Counted from the first letter of the stretch, positions 25,945-35,731 are shown. The stretch: DNA of 64,000 bases from Tildeniella nuda ZEHNDER 1965/U140 (GCA_019358895.1 JAHHIG010000004.1:124001-188000), one strand, 5' to 3'. Made by a program: numbers and translations. The notes: generated by a model from the letters alone, not told the origin.

Positions 25945-26694
25945 TCAATCAATGGTTGACTGCCAACCAGATGTGCAAAGACGATCGCAAACCTGCTGTT
26001 GCCAGACCTTGAGGCGCTCAGAAAATGCGGGCGTTTGTATGCCTCCATGCCATAGCACGAGAGCATCTTCGCCATCGTCTGGGTAGTAGCGCCGTCTGCG
26101 ACCCGCTTCACGAAAATCAAATTTTTGATACAAGGCGAGCGCTGCGTGATTAGAAACTCTTACCTCCAAGGTGGCTCGTTCTAGCCCGCGCTGATAGGCG
26201 GAGGCTAACAGCGCGTAGAGTAATGCCTGCCCCAACCCCTGACGGTGATGCGCGGGATCGATGGCTAGCATGGTGATATGCGCCTCCTCAAGAATTGCCC
26301 AGTAACAGCCGAGACCGAGGAGCATAGAAGCGTGGGCAGCGTGGGAAGCAGGGGCAGCGTGGGAAGCAGGGGCAGCGTGGGAAGCAGGGGCAGCGTGGGA
26401 AGCAGGGGCAGCGTGGGAAGCAGGGGCAGCGTGGGAAGTAGGGGCAGAGGAGACGTATTGTTCTTGTGGCACCAGGGTTACTCTACCCAATTTAGATTTT
26501 TCTTCTCCCTCCGCTCCCCCTGTCTCCCCTGCCCCCTCTGACTCCTTTACAAGTACCAGCAGTTCGCTATTGGGACTTTCCAATTCTCGCTGGTAACCAT
26601 CTAATGTCCAGAGTCCACCAAAGCAGCGTTGATCAAGCTCTAAGGCGGCAGGAAGTAAAGCTACAGTTAAAGGCTGAAGTGCGAGAAAGGTCAC
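25945..26694 (-). CDS. rimI: RimI-like ribosomal protein S18-alanine N-acetyltransferase with a repeat insertion
   Basis: 249 aa, about 100 longer than usual RimI. The GNAT fold is split: LTVALLPAALELDQRCFGG and LDGYQRELESPNSELLVL at the N-terminus, then an inserted linker of ~70 residues, then CYWAILEEAHITMLAID, HHRQGLGQALLYALL (acetyl-CoA loop), ATLEVRVSNHAALALY and FDFREAGRRRRYYPDDGEDA. The linker contains HAAPAS hexapeptides coded by six 18-bp repeats (26341-26448). The insertion falls before the second strand block and keeps the frame. The start is a GTG at 26694 without an SD. RimI acetylates S18; the GNAT motifs remain intact here. Confidence 0.85.
   Translation of the reverse strand: MTFLALQPLTVALLPAALELDQRCFGGLWTLDGYQRELESPNSELLVLVKESEGAGETGGAEGEEKSKLGRVTLVPQEQYVSSAPTSHAAPASHAAPASHAAPASHAAPASHAAPASHAAHASMLLGLGCYWAILEEAHITMLAIDPAHHRQGLGQALLYALLASAYQRGLERATLEVRVSNHAALALYQKFDFREAGRRRRYYPDDGEDALVLWHGGIQTPAFSERLKVWQQQVCDRLCTSGWQSTID
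26341..26448. repeat. Six 18-bp minisatellite units inside rimI
   Basis: GTGGGAAGCAGGGGCAGC repeats exactly at 26341, 26359, 26377, 26395 and 26413, with a variant at 26431; a half unit precedes at 26332. The array is read on the minus strand as HAAPAS. The unit count is probably variable between strains. Confidence 0.95.
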
Positions 26695-26788
26695 AAAAGG
26701 TACGTTATCTGCTCAGGATATGCAAGGCTCGATTGTAAACTAGAGATCATCGTAGGTATGCCACCCAACCAAACGTAAGGATGACGCA

Positions 26789-28267
26789 ATGGGATCGACT
26801 CACGCTACAGCGGCTAAACTGACTGGTCATCACTATTTAAGTGACACGACAGAGACATTGGTGGAGCGATCGCCAAATCAGCATTTGCTGCCATTGACCG
26901 CAACAGTCAATCAGAACGATCATTTAGAAGTGGGCGGTTGCGATGTGGTTGACCTGGTGCAGAACTTTGGTTCACCTCTCTATATATTGGACGAAGCAAC
27001 CCTGCGATCGGCATGTCGGCAATACCGTGACGCATTCGTCCGTTACTATCCAGGCGCATCACAGGTGCTGTATGCCTCTAAAGCCTGGAACTGTTTGGCA
27101 GTGTGCGCGATCGTCGCCAGTGAAGGCTTAGGTATTGATATCGTCTCTGGTGGCGAACTTTATACAGCGATACAGGCAGGTGTCAGTCTGACTAAGCTCT
27201 ATTTACATGGCAATAATAAGTCCCGTGCTGAGCTTCAGCTAGCCGTCGAGTCTGGTTGCACGATCGTGGTTGATAACTGGCATGAGCTGAAGACGCTGGT
27301 GGCGATCGCAGAGGAGCAAGGAGTCAGAAGTCAGGAGTCAGAGCCAACCCAAAACTCAAAACTTACCCTACACCTTATACCCCAAACCCTACACCCTATT
27401 CGCATCCTGCTCCGCCTCACCCCTGGCATTGAATGCCACACCCATGACTACATTCGCACCGGAAGTATCGACAGCAAGTTTGGGTTTGGGCTAGATCAGC
27501 TTGATGAAGTTTTTCAATTTATCGCTCAGCAGCCCAGTCTGGCGTGCATTGGTCTACACGCCCACATTGGTTCCCAAATTTTTGAGCTAGAGCCTCACCA
27601 CGATCTGGGTGCAGTTATGGTGCAATGGCTGAGCAAGGCGGCTCACTACGGGTTGGCGATCGAAGAACTGGATATTGGTGGTGGCTTAGGCATCCGCTAC
27701 ACCGAATCAGACGATCCGCCCAGTATTGAGGCATGGGTTAAGGTGGTAAGCGAATCGATCGCGGCTGCCTGCAACGCGCAGCATGTACCTCTACCAAAAC
27801 TCTTGAGTGAACCGGGACGATCGCTCATCGGGTCTGCTTGCGTAACGGCATATACGATCGGTGGGCAAAAAATAGTCCCTGGCATTCGCACGTATGTCAC
27901 TGTGGATGGTGGCATGTCTGATAACCCTCGACCGATTACGTACCAGTCAGTCTACCGGGCAGTGGTGGCAAACCGGATGTCAGCACCGCTTACAGAAAGA
28001 GTGGCGATCGCAGGCAAACACTGCGAGTCTGGCGATATCGTCATTCAAGAGGCATCTTTACCCACAACTCAACCAGGTGATTTACTCGTAGTAATGGCAA
28101 CTGGAGCCTACAATTACAGCATGGCTTCCAACTACAACCGCATTTCCCGACCAGCCGCTGTGTTAGTCAACGATGGTGAAGCTAACATCATTTTACAGCG
28201 AGAGACCTATCAGGATTTGATGCGGCAGGACTGTTTGCCAGAGCGGTTAAATGCTCCACAGGCGTGA
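26789..28267 (+). CDS. lysA: Diaminopimelate decarboxylase
   Basis: 492 aa, PLP-dependent; converts meso-diaminopimelate to L-lysine. AAGGA lies 8 nt before the ATG. Motifs: GSPLYILDEATL, the PLP lysine in VLYASKAWNC, LRLTPGIECHTHDYI, IGLHAHIGSQI, ELDIGGGLGIRY, GKHCESGDI and GAYNYSMASNYN. Between AEEQG and RILLRLTPG there are ~30 extra residues (VRSQESEPTQNSKL...) that come from GGAGTCA-type heptamers at 27319-27400; the frame is preserved. lysA-cdaA-uppS is a recurrent cyanobacterial order; the genes are 96 and 74 bp apart here. Confidence 0.96.
   Translation: MGSTHATAAKLTGHHYLSDTTETLVERSPNQHLLPLTATVNQNDHLEVGGCDVVDLVQNFGSPLYILDEATLRSACRQYRDAFVRYYPGASQVLYASKAWNCLAVCAIVASEGLGIDIVSGGELYTAIQAGVSLTKLYLHGNNKSRAELQLAVESGCTIVVDNWHELKTLVAIAEEQGVRSQESEPTQNSKLTLHLIPQTLHPIRILLRLTPGIECHTHDYIRTGSIDSKFGFGLDQLDEVFQFIAQQPSLACIGLHAHIGSQIFELEPHHDLGAVMVQWLSKAAHYGLAIEELDIGGGLGIRYTESDDPPSIEAWVKVVSESIAAACNAQHVPLPKLLSEPGRSLIGSACVTAYTIGGQKIVPGIRTYVTVDGGMSDNPRPITYQSVYRAVVANRMSAPLTERVAIAGKHCESGDIVIQEASLPTTQPGDLLVVMATGAYNYSMASNYNRISRPAAVLVNDGEANIILQRETYQDLMRQDCLPERLNAPQA
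27319..27400 (+). repeat. STRR-type insertion inside lysA
   Basis: GGAGTCAGAAGTCAGGAGTCAG is followed by CAAAACTCAAAACTTACC-like and CCCTACACC-like short repeats. The block does not match the conserved LysA sequence on either side and encodes low-complexity sequence in frame. Similar GAGTGGGGAGT and AACTCAAAACTC strings occur elsewhere in the window (7631, 51290, 63848). Confidence 0.8.
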
Positions 28268-28363
28268 CCCTGATTGCAACAGGTATAAGCCTCAAGTACA
28301 TTAAATTGAACGCTCAGGTTATCGAGTTTAGAACGTGTAGAAGCGCAAGGTTAATCCAGATCA

Positions 28364-29299
28364 ATGGGATATCTATGGAGGCAATGGCTGCTGACGACCC
28401 CTAGCTGGATGCAGTCCCTACCGCTTCTCATCGTTCAAAACCTGAGATTTTTCATTGATGTTGGGCTTGTGCTTGCCCTCACCTACATGATGCTGGTCAT
28501 TATTGGTGAGCGGCGTACTCTGTGGATGGTACGCGGTTTCATCGTGCTTATGCTGGCAGCAGCCCTCAGCAGGCGCTTAGAGTTGACCCTATTGAGCTTT
28601 GTGCTGGGTAATCTAGTGATTGGGTCTGCCGTTGCCATGGCATTTATTCTGCAATCAGAGTTTAGGCGCTTTTTGGAACAGTTGGGTCGGGGTGAACTCC
28701 TACAGTTGTTCCAATCTTCACGAAGAACCACACTTAAATCTGGTAGTGTCACGGATGAAATTGTTGATGCGGTCAAAGAGCTGTCACAAAACCGCATCGG
28801 TGCTCTGCTGATTTTAGAAACCAGTAGCCCCATTGATGAACGTGATTTTTCCGTGCCGGGAGTAAGGCTCAATGCTGAAGTCTCAAAAGAGCTGATTCAA
28901 ACGATTTTTCAAACGACAACTTTGTTGCACGACGGAGCCGTCTTAATTCGCGACAATCGCCTTGTGGCAGCAGGGGTGATTTTGCCGTTATCTGAACGTA
29001 GTGCCTCCCGTCAGCTAGGCACGCGGCATCGGGCAGCAATGGGGATTACCGAGCGGGTCGAAAACTGCGTGTGCGTCGTTGTCTCGGAGGAAACAGGGTC
29101 AATTTCACTGGCGGAGCGGGGCACTCTAAATCGTCCACTCACCAGCAGCAAGCTCAAGGAATTACTGGGGGCGCGCTTCTCCCAAACGGCTGATCGTGAC
29201 ACGGTTGCTCCTAATCTCCGGAGTCTGGTGCGTCAGCTTGGTAGTCAAGGATTAGCGTTCTTTTCACGGTTTTTGAGGCATCGCAAAGGTAAAGGTTAA
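28364..29299 (+). CDS. cdaA: CdaA-type diadenylate cyclase (c-di-AMP synthase)
   Basis: 311 aa. Three N-terminal transmembrane helices (~20-95) anchor a DAC domain on the cytoplasmic face. The catalytic motifs are present: LLHDGAVLI with Asp190-Gly191-Ala192, and GTRHRAAMG with Arg221-His222-Arg223. The enzyme makes cyclic di-AMP from two ATP; in cyanobacteria this second messenger affects potassium and osmotic balance and night survival. It sits between lysA and uppS, so c-di-AMP synthesis is linked genetically to cell-envelope precursors. The start ATG has only a distant CAAGG as possible SD. Confidence 0.95.
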   Translation: MGYLWRQWLLTTPSWMQSLPLLIVQNLRFFIDVGLVLALTYMMLVIIGERRTLWMVRGFIVLMLAAALSRRLELTLLSFVLGNLVIGSAVAMAFILQSEFRRFLEQLGRGELLQLFQSSRRTTLKSGSVTDEIVDAVKELSQNRIGALLILETSSPIDERDFSVPGVRLNAEVSKELIQTIFQTTTLLHDGAVLIRDNRLVAAGVILPLSERSASRQLGTRHRAAMGITERVENCVCVVVSEETGSISLAERGTLNRPLTSSKLKELLGARFSQTADRDTVAPNLRSLVRQLGSQGLAFFSRFLRHRKGKG

Positions 29300-29373
29300 A
29301 GAACCGCAAACGCCTCGCTTTTTATGGTTCATGTTCACTGTTTAGATCCAATTGTGTGCCGCTGGGAGAAACC

Positions 29374-30123
29374 ATGACCGTAAAGCCAACTGTTTTGCAA
29401 GAGTTACCTGCTGACCTCAAGTGTGAACGACTGCCTAGACATGTTGCTGTAATTATGGATGGCAATGGGCGCTGGGCAAAGCAGCGCGGCATGCCCAGAA
29501 TTATGGGGCATCGTCGCGGCGTTGATGTGCTGAAGGATCTTCTACGCTGCTGTCGGGATTGGGGCATTCAAGCGCTGACTGCCTATGCCTTCTCGACGGA
29601 AAATTGGGGACGACCCTCAGAGGAAGTTGAGTTTTTGATGACGTTGTTTGAGCGGGTCTTGCGTCAAGAACTGCGGGAAATGGTGCAGGAAAATGTGCAA
29701 ATTCGTTTCGTGGGCAACCTGCAAGCGTTACCTCGATCGCTCCAGGAAGAAATTGCCCGATCGGTTGAGTTGACGCAGCACAACCAGAGTATTCGGTTTA
29801 CGGTTGCAACTAACTACGGTGGGCGACAAGAAATTTTACAGGCATGTCGGACGATCGCCACTCAGGTACAGCAAGGACTGCTCCAACCCGACCAGATTGA
29901 TGAAGCTGTGTTTGAACGGCATCTCTACACCTCAGGCATTTGTGATCCTGACTTACTCATTCGCACAAGCGGCGAGATGCGGCTGAGTAATTTCTTGCTT
30001 TGGCAAATGGCGTATGCAGAACTGTACGTGACCGATACGCTGTGGCCCGATTTCGATCGCACCGCTTTCCACGAGGCACTCTCTGCCTATCAGCAGCGCG
30101 ATCGACGCTTTGGGAAGCTATAA
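29374..30123 (+). CDS. uppS: Undecaprenyl diphosphate synthase (cis-prenyltransferase)
   Basis: 249 aa. Signature [16 protein letters not shown] with catalytic Asp29, then [18 protein letters not shown] and [24 protein letters not shown]. It elongates farnesyl diphosphate with isopentenyl units to the lipid carrier needed for peptidoglycan and polysaccharide. I choose the ATG at 29374 because GGGAGA lies 4 nt upstream; a GTG six codons earlier (29356) is also in frame. The supply of isoprenoid units comes from the MEP pathway, whose ispD is at 42149. Confidence 0.96.
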   Translation: MTVKPTVLQELPADLKCERLPRHVAVIMDGNGRWAKQRGMPRIMGHRRGVDVLKDLLRCCRDWGIQALTAYAFSTENWGRPSEEVEFLMTLFERVLRQELREMVQENVQIRFVGNLQALPRSLQEEIARSVELTQHNQSIRFTVATNYGGRQEILQACRTIATQVQQGLLQPDQIDEAVFERHLYTSGICDPDLLIRTSGEMRLSNFLLWQMAYAELYVTDTLWPDFDRTAFHEALSAYQQRDRRFGKL

Positions 30124-30345
30124 ATCAGTGCAAGGCATGACAGCGACTGGTAAAGGGTTCTCGATCATCGCTAGTGTTGGTAGCAACGATCGCCGCCTTT
30201 GATGGCAGTGACTTGCCAGCTCGTTTTGCCTTAAAGTGCTTTGCATCAGGTTGACGTTGACCCTAACACCAGTCTTGACCATTGCAGCCCCATTGAGCAA
30301 ACTGGTTCAGCAGGGAATGTGCTCTCGTTTTGAGGATTTCGCCAT

Positions 30346-31728
30346 ATGCTTCAGATTACTCAAGCCCCCCAAGCTCCGGTTGTGGTGCAACAGCGGTTTT
30401 CCATTTTGGGCGTGGCATCGCCGTCCTACGCGGGCAGCAACCTGATGTTGACGATCGATGGACAGTTTCGTGCCACGGGACCTGTCATTGATGTCGATGG
30501 CACCTGGAAGCTCGACTTTCTGTTTCAGCAAGCGGGAAATCGGCGCTTGAAACTTGAGATTGGCACCGACAGCGCCGAACTGACTATACCCGTTGTCACC
30601 ACAATGCCTGAAGCGAGGAAACTCCAGTTTACTCAGGTGCCTACCCGGTTGCCTGTGCTACAGTCCGCCACAGTAGAGGGCACAGCGGCAAATTTTCCCG
30701 ATGGCAGCGCGCTCATTCTGCGGGCAGATCAACAGTTTGACCTGGCAAAGCCCTTTGTGCGCAGTGGCAAATGGCAAACCACCATTGGGTTTAATCAACC
30801 GGGTAAGCGCGTTTTAGAAATTATTAGCTCTGACGGGCGCGATCGTGCTCAGGCTGAAGTCGATATTGTTGCTGTCCAACCACGTCCTCCCCGCGTGAGT
30901 TTCACCAATCCACCGCAGCAGGTGAAGGTAGAAGCGACCATCACTCTAGCAGGCGCAGCAACCAACTACAGCAATGGTGACCAGCTCATTTTGCGGGTAG
31001 ACCAAAAGCTAGAACTCGCACGCCCAAGAGTGCAGGATGGGAAGTGGCAGGCTCAAACGGTGTTGCGTCAAACCGGGAAACGTCTCATCGAAATCATTGG
31101 TTCTGAGCAAGATAAAGCCCAAACGGTCATTGAGGTCATCGGCGCTGCCTCAGGCACCTTTCAAGCGCTACCCCGTAATACCTGGACGAGCACTCCCACC
31201 TCGTCCGCTCTGCCTGCACTACAACCCAAAGGCATTACGTTGCACCACACCTTTATCGGCAGCCCGCCTGCAATCAGTGCTTCGGTAGCAGATGAAGCCG
31301 CCCGTATGCGAGTGATCTACAACGGACACGTCAATGGCAATGGCTGGTCAGACATTGGCTATCACTTCATCATCATGCCCAGTGGTCGAGTCTATGCAGC
31401 CCGGAGTGAGACGAAGCGAGGCGCGCATGATGTGGTGAATGATGGACTGGGCGTTGCGTTTGACGGCGTTTATACCAGCGCCACAATTAATCAGGCAATG
31501 TACAACTCAGCGGTGGCGCTTTGCACACTTCTCTGTAAGCGTTACGGCATTACTAACACAATTACCCCTATTCCAACACCGACAGGTGATTTTGGTACCC
31601 GCAATTTGCCACGCATCATGGGACACCGCGATCGCGTGGCGACAGCATGCCCCGGTACTGAAGGCGGCAGGACTGTCCGTTTACCAGAGATTCGTCAGGC
31701 GGTCAATGGGAATTTGGTCGGCTCTTAA
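30346..31728 (+). CDS. PGRP/amidase_2-domain protein with N-terminal Ig-like repeats
   Basis: 460 aa. Residues ~1-275 hold three ~90-residue repeats (each with a GxWx strand such as GTWKLDFLFQQAGNRRL, SGKWQTTIGFNQPGKRVLEI, DGKWQAQTVLRQTGKRLIEI) of Ig-like beta-sandwich type. Residues ~290-450 are an N-acetylmuramoyl-L-alanine amidase/PGRP domain with zinc ligands in TLHHTF and IMGHRDRVATACPG. It would cleave the stem peptide from MurNAc. No signal peptide is visible, although the substrate is periplasmic; the export route is unexplained. GAGGA lies 8 nt before the ATG at 30346. Confidence 0.82.
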   Translation: MLQITQAPQAPVVVQQRFSILGVASPSYAGSNLMLTIDGQFRATGPVIDVDGTWKLDFLFQQAGNRRLKLEIGTDSAELTIPVVTTMPEARKLQFTQVPTRLPVLQSATVEGTAANFPDGSALILRADQQFDLAKPFVRSGKWQTTIGFNQPGKRVLEIISSDGRDRAQAEVDIVAVQPRPPRVSFTNPPQQVKVEATITLAGAATNYSNGDQLILRVDQKLELARPRVQDGKWQAQTVLRQTGKRLIEIIGSEQDKAQTVIEVIGAASGTFQALPRNTWTSTPTSSALPALQPKGITLHHTFIGSPPAISASVADEAARMRVIYNGHVNGNGWSDIGYHFIIMPSGRVYAARSETKRGAHDVVNDGLGVAFDGVYTSATINQAMYNSAVALCTLLCKRYGITNTITPIPTPTGDFGTRNLPRIMGHRDRVATACPGTEGGRTVRLPEIRQAVNGNLVGS

Positions 31729-31790
31729 CACAAGCACTTGCATAGGGCGATCGAGACCACAAAATGACAATGTAGACTGTAGAGCCTCCG

Positions 31791-31840
31791 ATCGATCAAT
31801 GCTTGACCACAACTAATCGATCAATGCTTGACTACAACTA
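31791..31840. repeat. 25-bp tandem duplication
   Basis: The 25-bp block starting ATCGATCAATGCTTGAC (31791-31815) is followed at once by a copy with one substitution (31816-31840). It lies in the intergenic region before the histidine kinase gene. The rest of 31729-32124 has no gene I can support. Confidence 0.92.
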
Positions 31841-32124
31841 AACGTTGCATCCACCGCACTCTTTATCTAAAGTTTGTCAACCTGATTGGCAAAATTGATC
31901 AGACAGGCACGAATCACGGTCGCCTGAGTACTAAGATTGAGGAGTGTGTTTTGGTCAGGCTCAGGTATGCGTCAGTGTCTGGATACAAGTAGCAGCGCTT
32001 GCATCCACAAGAGTTCCAAACAATTTTTAAGAACTGGCACAGGTAGGCGTGCTTAACAAGCAACGGACTCCGGCTGTAGAAGACGTGCATCCATTGAGTG
32101 CCTAGAGCGCCCCAAAGAGTCAGT

Positions 32125-35085
32125 ATGCTTTCTGAATCGTCGTCCCAAGAGTTAATCGATTTACAACAGCGTGTTGCTGCCCAGGCAGCCATGCTGTCAC
32201 AAATGGAGCGGCAATTGCTGCACTCTAAGCAGATAGAATACGCGTTGAGGGCATCGCATCATAAGCTCTCAGTGGTGTTACAGCAGTCGCCGATCGCCAT
32301 CATTGAATGGAACACAGCGTTTGAGGTCGTAGACTGGAATCCAACGGCTGAGAGCCTTCTGGGCTACACCAAGCAAGAAGCGATCGGTCGCCACATCACC
32401 GTACTGCTGACACCAGAGCACAGCCACCAAGCGATCGGTACATGGCTCGATCAGCGCGAGAGCGATCGCACACTCACCGACACAGTTACAAAGGACAGTC
32501 GGATCATTCCCTGTGATTGGCACAATACACCCTTGCTTGATGCACAGCATCAGGTGATCGGTCTTGTCTCCCTCGTACAAAGACACAGTGAACCATTGCA
32601 GTTGCACCACTCGTTGGCGATCGCATCGGGTGCGTCTACGTCACAACAGCATGTCTCTAGCCAGAAACAAGCAGACGCGATCGCGCCTATTTCACCCGCC
32701 TTTTTGAGTGACATTATCAATGCTACAGCGGACCCGCTCTTTGTGAAAGACGAGCAGCATCGGTACATTGTTCTAAACGATCCCTTCTGCCAATTCATGG
32801 GCTGGAACCGAGCCAATGTCATTGGTCTTAACGACCACGATGTCTTTCCTGATATTGAGCAGGCTGACTTCTTTCGTGACACTGACCAGTTAGTGTTGGA
32901 TAGTGGCTGCGATCGTGAAGACGAGGAAAGCATCACCAACCTGCATGGCATCACCCATATCTTTTCGACCAAAAAATCATGCCTACACGATGGCACTGGC
33001 AATAAGTTCATGGTTGGCACAATGCGCGATATTACGGCGCTGAAGCAGGCAGAAGCGGCTTTGAAGGAGGCGAAGGACGAGCTAGAGACACGGGTAGAGA
33101 AACGCACTATTGAGCTTCAGCAAACAGTCGCACAACTTCAGCAAGAAGTGTATGAACGGCAGGCAGCGCTCCACGAACGCGATCAAGCTGAAGCTAAACT
33201 GCAACACACCCGCAAGTTCCTGGAATCTGTGCTGAAAACCTTACCTGTTGCCGTGATTGCTAAAGAGGCGAAAGAGCTTCGCTACGTGCTGTGGAACCCA
33301 GCCGCCGAGGAAGTGCTGGGTGCCACGGCTAAAGACATGATGGGCAAGAATGCGTACGATTGCTTGCCGTTAGATCAAGCCGAGACACTGATAGAGCACG
33401 ATCGCCAGGTGCTGAAAAGCAAGCGCATCGTCGATATTCCAGAAACACTGGTGCCGATAAACAGTGAACCGCGCATTTTGCATACTAAGAAAACGGCTGT
33501 CTTTGACGAGGAGGGCAAGCCACAGTATTTGTTAGCCATCACCGAAGACATTACCGAACGCAAGCAGGCAGAAGCGGCTTTGCGGCAGAGCGAAGCACAG
33601 CTACGAGCACTGGCTCAACGCGAAGAATTGCTCAATCGCGTCGCCAACCAAATTCGTAGTTCGCTGGATCTCGATACCATTCTCCAGACGACCGTACACG
33701 AAGTCCGTAACCTGTTGAAAATCGATCGCTGTAGCTTTTGCTGGTATCACGTTCAGTCTGATCAGTTAGCCAGCCTTGAGTTCACCCATGAGTCACGAGA
33801 TGCGGCGTTGTCCAGCTTTCTCGGTACGTATCCACAAGACCTGAGTCGTCCAGCCGATCGCCACAACCCGATTGTTGAAAGTCTTTTGAGCCAGACACCC
33901 TATCGTGTCGATGACATTGCGACCGATCCACAACTGAAACCAGAAGCCCGCGAAATCCTACGTTTTTACGGCTACCATTCTGAGCTTTTGTTGCCCGTAC
34001 CTATACTCTCTGGTCAACTAGGCGGTATTCATTGCGGGCATCACAGCGCCATCCGTCCGTGGAGCGACTCGGAAATGGAACTTCTGCAAGCCGTTGCCAG
34101 CCAACTCGCGATCGCCATTAACCAGGCAGAACTTTACAACCAGAGCGTCACTGCTGCGAACACCGCTCAACAACAGGCACAGCAATTAGAGCAAGCGCTG
34201 CAAGAACTTCAGCAGGCACAAGCACAAATGGTGCAAAGCGAGAAGATGTCGAGCTTGGGGCAACTGGTCGCAGGAGTGGCGCATGAAATTAACAACCCCG
34301 TTAACTTTATCTACGGCAACCTCACCTACGCCAACGAGTATACTCAAGACCTGCTCAACCTCCTCGACTTATACCAGCAGCATTACCCAGCCCCTGCACC
34401 ACAAATTAAAGCTGTTGCAGACGCGATCGACATTCAGTTTGTGATCACAGACCTGCCCAGACTGCTCACATCCATGAAAGTTGGTGCAGACCGCATTCAG
34501 AAGATCGTCGCTTCGCTAAGAACGTTTTCCCGAATGGATGAAGCCGAGTTCAAAGCAGTCAACCTTCACGAAGGTATTGATAGCACGCTGATGATCTTGC
34601 AGAGTCGACTCAAAGCGCAGCAGCTTCGCGGTCAGGGACGAGAATATACTCGCCCTGAGATCGAGATTGTCAAGGCATATGGCGAATTACCGCTGGTTGA
34701 ATGCTACGCGGGACAGCTCAATCAGGTGTTTATGAATATCCTTAGCAATGCGATTGATGCGTTAGATGAGGGGGATGCCCAGCGTGATGCTGCCGCAATG
34801 GAGCAGCATCCCAGTATGATTCGGATTTGCACTGAACTTTTAGCCGACGATCGTGTCACGATTGCCATTGCGGATAACGGCACGGGCATTCCTGAAGCCG
34901 CTCGTCAGCGCTTGTTTGATCCCTTCTTCACTACTAAACCAGTGGGCAAGGGCACAGGCATGGGCTTATCCATTAGCTATCAAATTGTCACAGAGCGACA
35001 CGGTGGCTCGTTGCGCTGCCTTTCATCACCTGGACAAGGCACAGAATTCATCATCGAAATTCCTCTTAAACAGCAGCTTCAGTAA
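32125..35085 (+). CDS. Multi-PAS/GAF sensor histidine kinase
   Basis: 986 aa from the ATG at 32125 (AAAGAG 5 nt upstream). Soluble, no transmembrane helix. Order: PAS 1 (~40-150, IAIIEWNTAFEVVDWN), PAS 2 (~190-305, DPLFVKDEQHRYIVLND), coiled coil, PAS 3 (~355-480, PVAVIAKEAKELRYVLWNP), GAF (~500-660, SLDLDTILQTTVHEV), coiled coil, HisKA with phospho-acceptor His720 (AGVAHEINNPVNF), and HATPase (FMNILSNAIDAL, IADNGTGIPEAA, GKGTGMGLSISYQI). No receiver domain and no adjacent response regulator, so it is an orphan kinase of unknown signal. The TPAC-type PAS-PAC repeats (DITERKQAEAAL) are present. Confidence 0.93.
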   Translation: MLSESSSQELIDLQQRVAAQAAMLSQMERQLLHSKQIEYALRASHHKLSVVLQQSPIAIIEWNTAFEVVDWNPTAESLLGYTKQEAIGRHITVLLTPEHSHQAIGTWLDQRESDRTLTDTVTKDSRIIPCDWHNTPLLDAQHQVIGLVSLVQRHSEPLQLHHSLAIASGASTSQQHVSSQKQADAIAPISPAFLSDIINATADPLFVKDEQHRYIVLNDPFCQFMGWNRANVIGLNDHDVFPDIEQADFFRDTDQLVLDSGCDREDEESITNLHGITHIFSTKKSCLHDGTGNKFMVGTMRDITALKQAEAALKEAKDELETRVEKRTIELQQTVAQLQQEVYERQAALHERDQAEAKLQHTRKFLESVLKTLPVAVIAKEAKELRYVLWNPAAEEVLGATAKDMMGKNAYDCLPLDQAETLIEHDRQVLKSKRIVDIPETLVPINSEPRILHTKKTAVFDEEGKPQYLLAITEDITERKQAEAALRQSEAQLRALAQREELLNRVANQIRSSLDLDTILQTTVHEVRNLLKIDRCSFCWYHVQSDQLASLEFTHESRDAALSSFLGTYPQDLSRPADRHNPIVESLLSQTPYRVDDIATDPQLKPEAREILRFYGYHSELLLPVPILSGQLGGIHCGHHSAIRPWSDSEMELLQAVASQLAIAINQAELYNQSVTAANTAQQQAQQLEQALQELQQAQAQMVQSEKMSSLGQLVAGVAHEINNPVNFIYGNLTYANEYTQDLLNLLDLYQQHYPAPAPQIKAVADAIDIQFVITDLPRLLTSMKVGADRIQKIVASLRTFSRMDEAEFKAVNLHEGIDSTLMILQSRLKAQQLRGQGREYTRPEIEIVKAYGELPLVECYAGQLNQVFMNILSNAIDALDEGDAQRDAAAMEQHPSMIRICTELLADDRVTIAIADNGTGIPEAARQRLFDPFFTTKPVGKGTGMGLSISYQIVTERHGGSLRCLSSPGQGTEFIIEIPLKQQLQ

Positions 35086-35149
35086 GCTGGGTCTGTCCTA
35101 CACTTGATAGGAAAACCTCTCCGCTTCCCTGTCGATACGGTGGCATCTC

Positions 35150-35731
35150 ATGACAGACACGCCAAGAATCCTGGCTTTTGCTGGCAGCACTCGAACTGAT
35201 TCCTTCAATAAAAAGCTCGTTAAGATTGCCGCGCAAGGTGCAAGAGCGGCAGGAGCAGACGCGACATTTGTCGATTTGCGAGATTTTTCGCTCCCTCTAT
35301 TTGATGAAGATCTGGAGGCAAAGGAAGGACTTCCAGCAGGTGCTCGCCAGTTCAAAGATCTCCTCCTGGCGCACGATGGCTTGCTGATTGCGTCGCCTGA
35401 ATATAACAGCTCACTCACGGCTGTTTTAAAGAATGCGATCGACTGGGCATCTCGTCCTGCTGAAGGTGAAGCGCCGCTGGGCTGCTTTGTAGGGAAGGTT
35501 GCTTCACTGATGAGTGCGTCTCCTGGTGCATTGGGCGGTTTACGTGGTCTGGTACACTTGCGAGCAATTCTGGGTAATATCAAGGTCATTGTGCTCCCCG
35601 ACCAAATTGCGGTGCCGACAGCCTACGACGCATTTGACCCTAGCGGCAATCTCAAAGATTTTAAGCAACAGGCAGCTATAGAGAGTCTAGGCAAAAATGT
35701 GGCGACGATCGTAGCAAAGCTCAAAGCCTAA
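35150..35731 (+). CDS. NAD(P)H-dependent FMN reductase
   Basis: 193 aa, flavodoxin-like fold. FMN phosphate loop GSTRTDSFNKKL (near residues 10-21), ASPEYNSSLTAVLKNAIDW, and SPGALGGLRGLVHLRAIL. This family (chromate/azo/quinone or ArsH-like reductases) reduces FMN with NAD(P)H. The physiological acceptor cannot be told from sequence. GGTGG lies 5 nt before the ATG. It follows the kinase gene by 64 bp and could be co-transcribed. Confidence 0.9.
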   Translation: MTDTPRILAFAGSTRTDSFNKKLVKIAAQGARAAGADATFVDLRDFSLPLFDEDLEAKEGLPAGARQFKDLLLAHDGLLIASPEYNSSLTAVLKNAIDWASRPAEGEAPLGCFVGKVASLMSASPGALGGLRGLVHLRAILGNIKVIVLPDQIAVPTAYDAFDPSGNLKDFKQQAAIESLGKNVATIVAKLKA

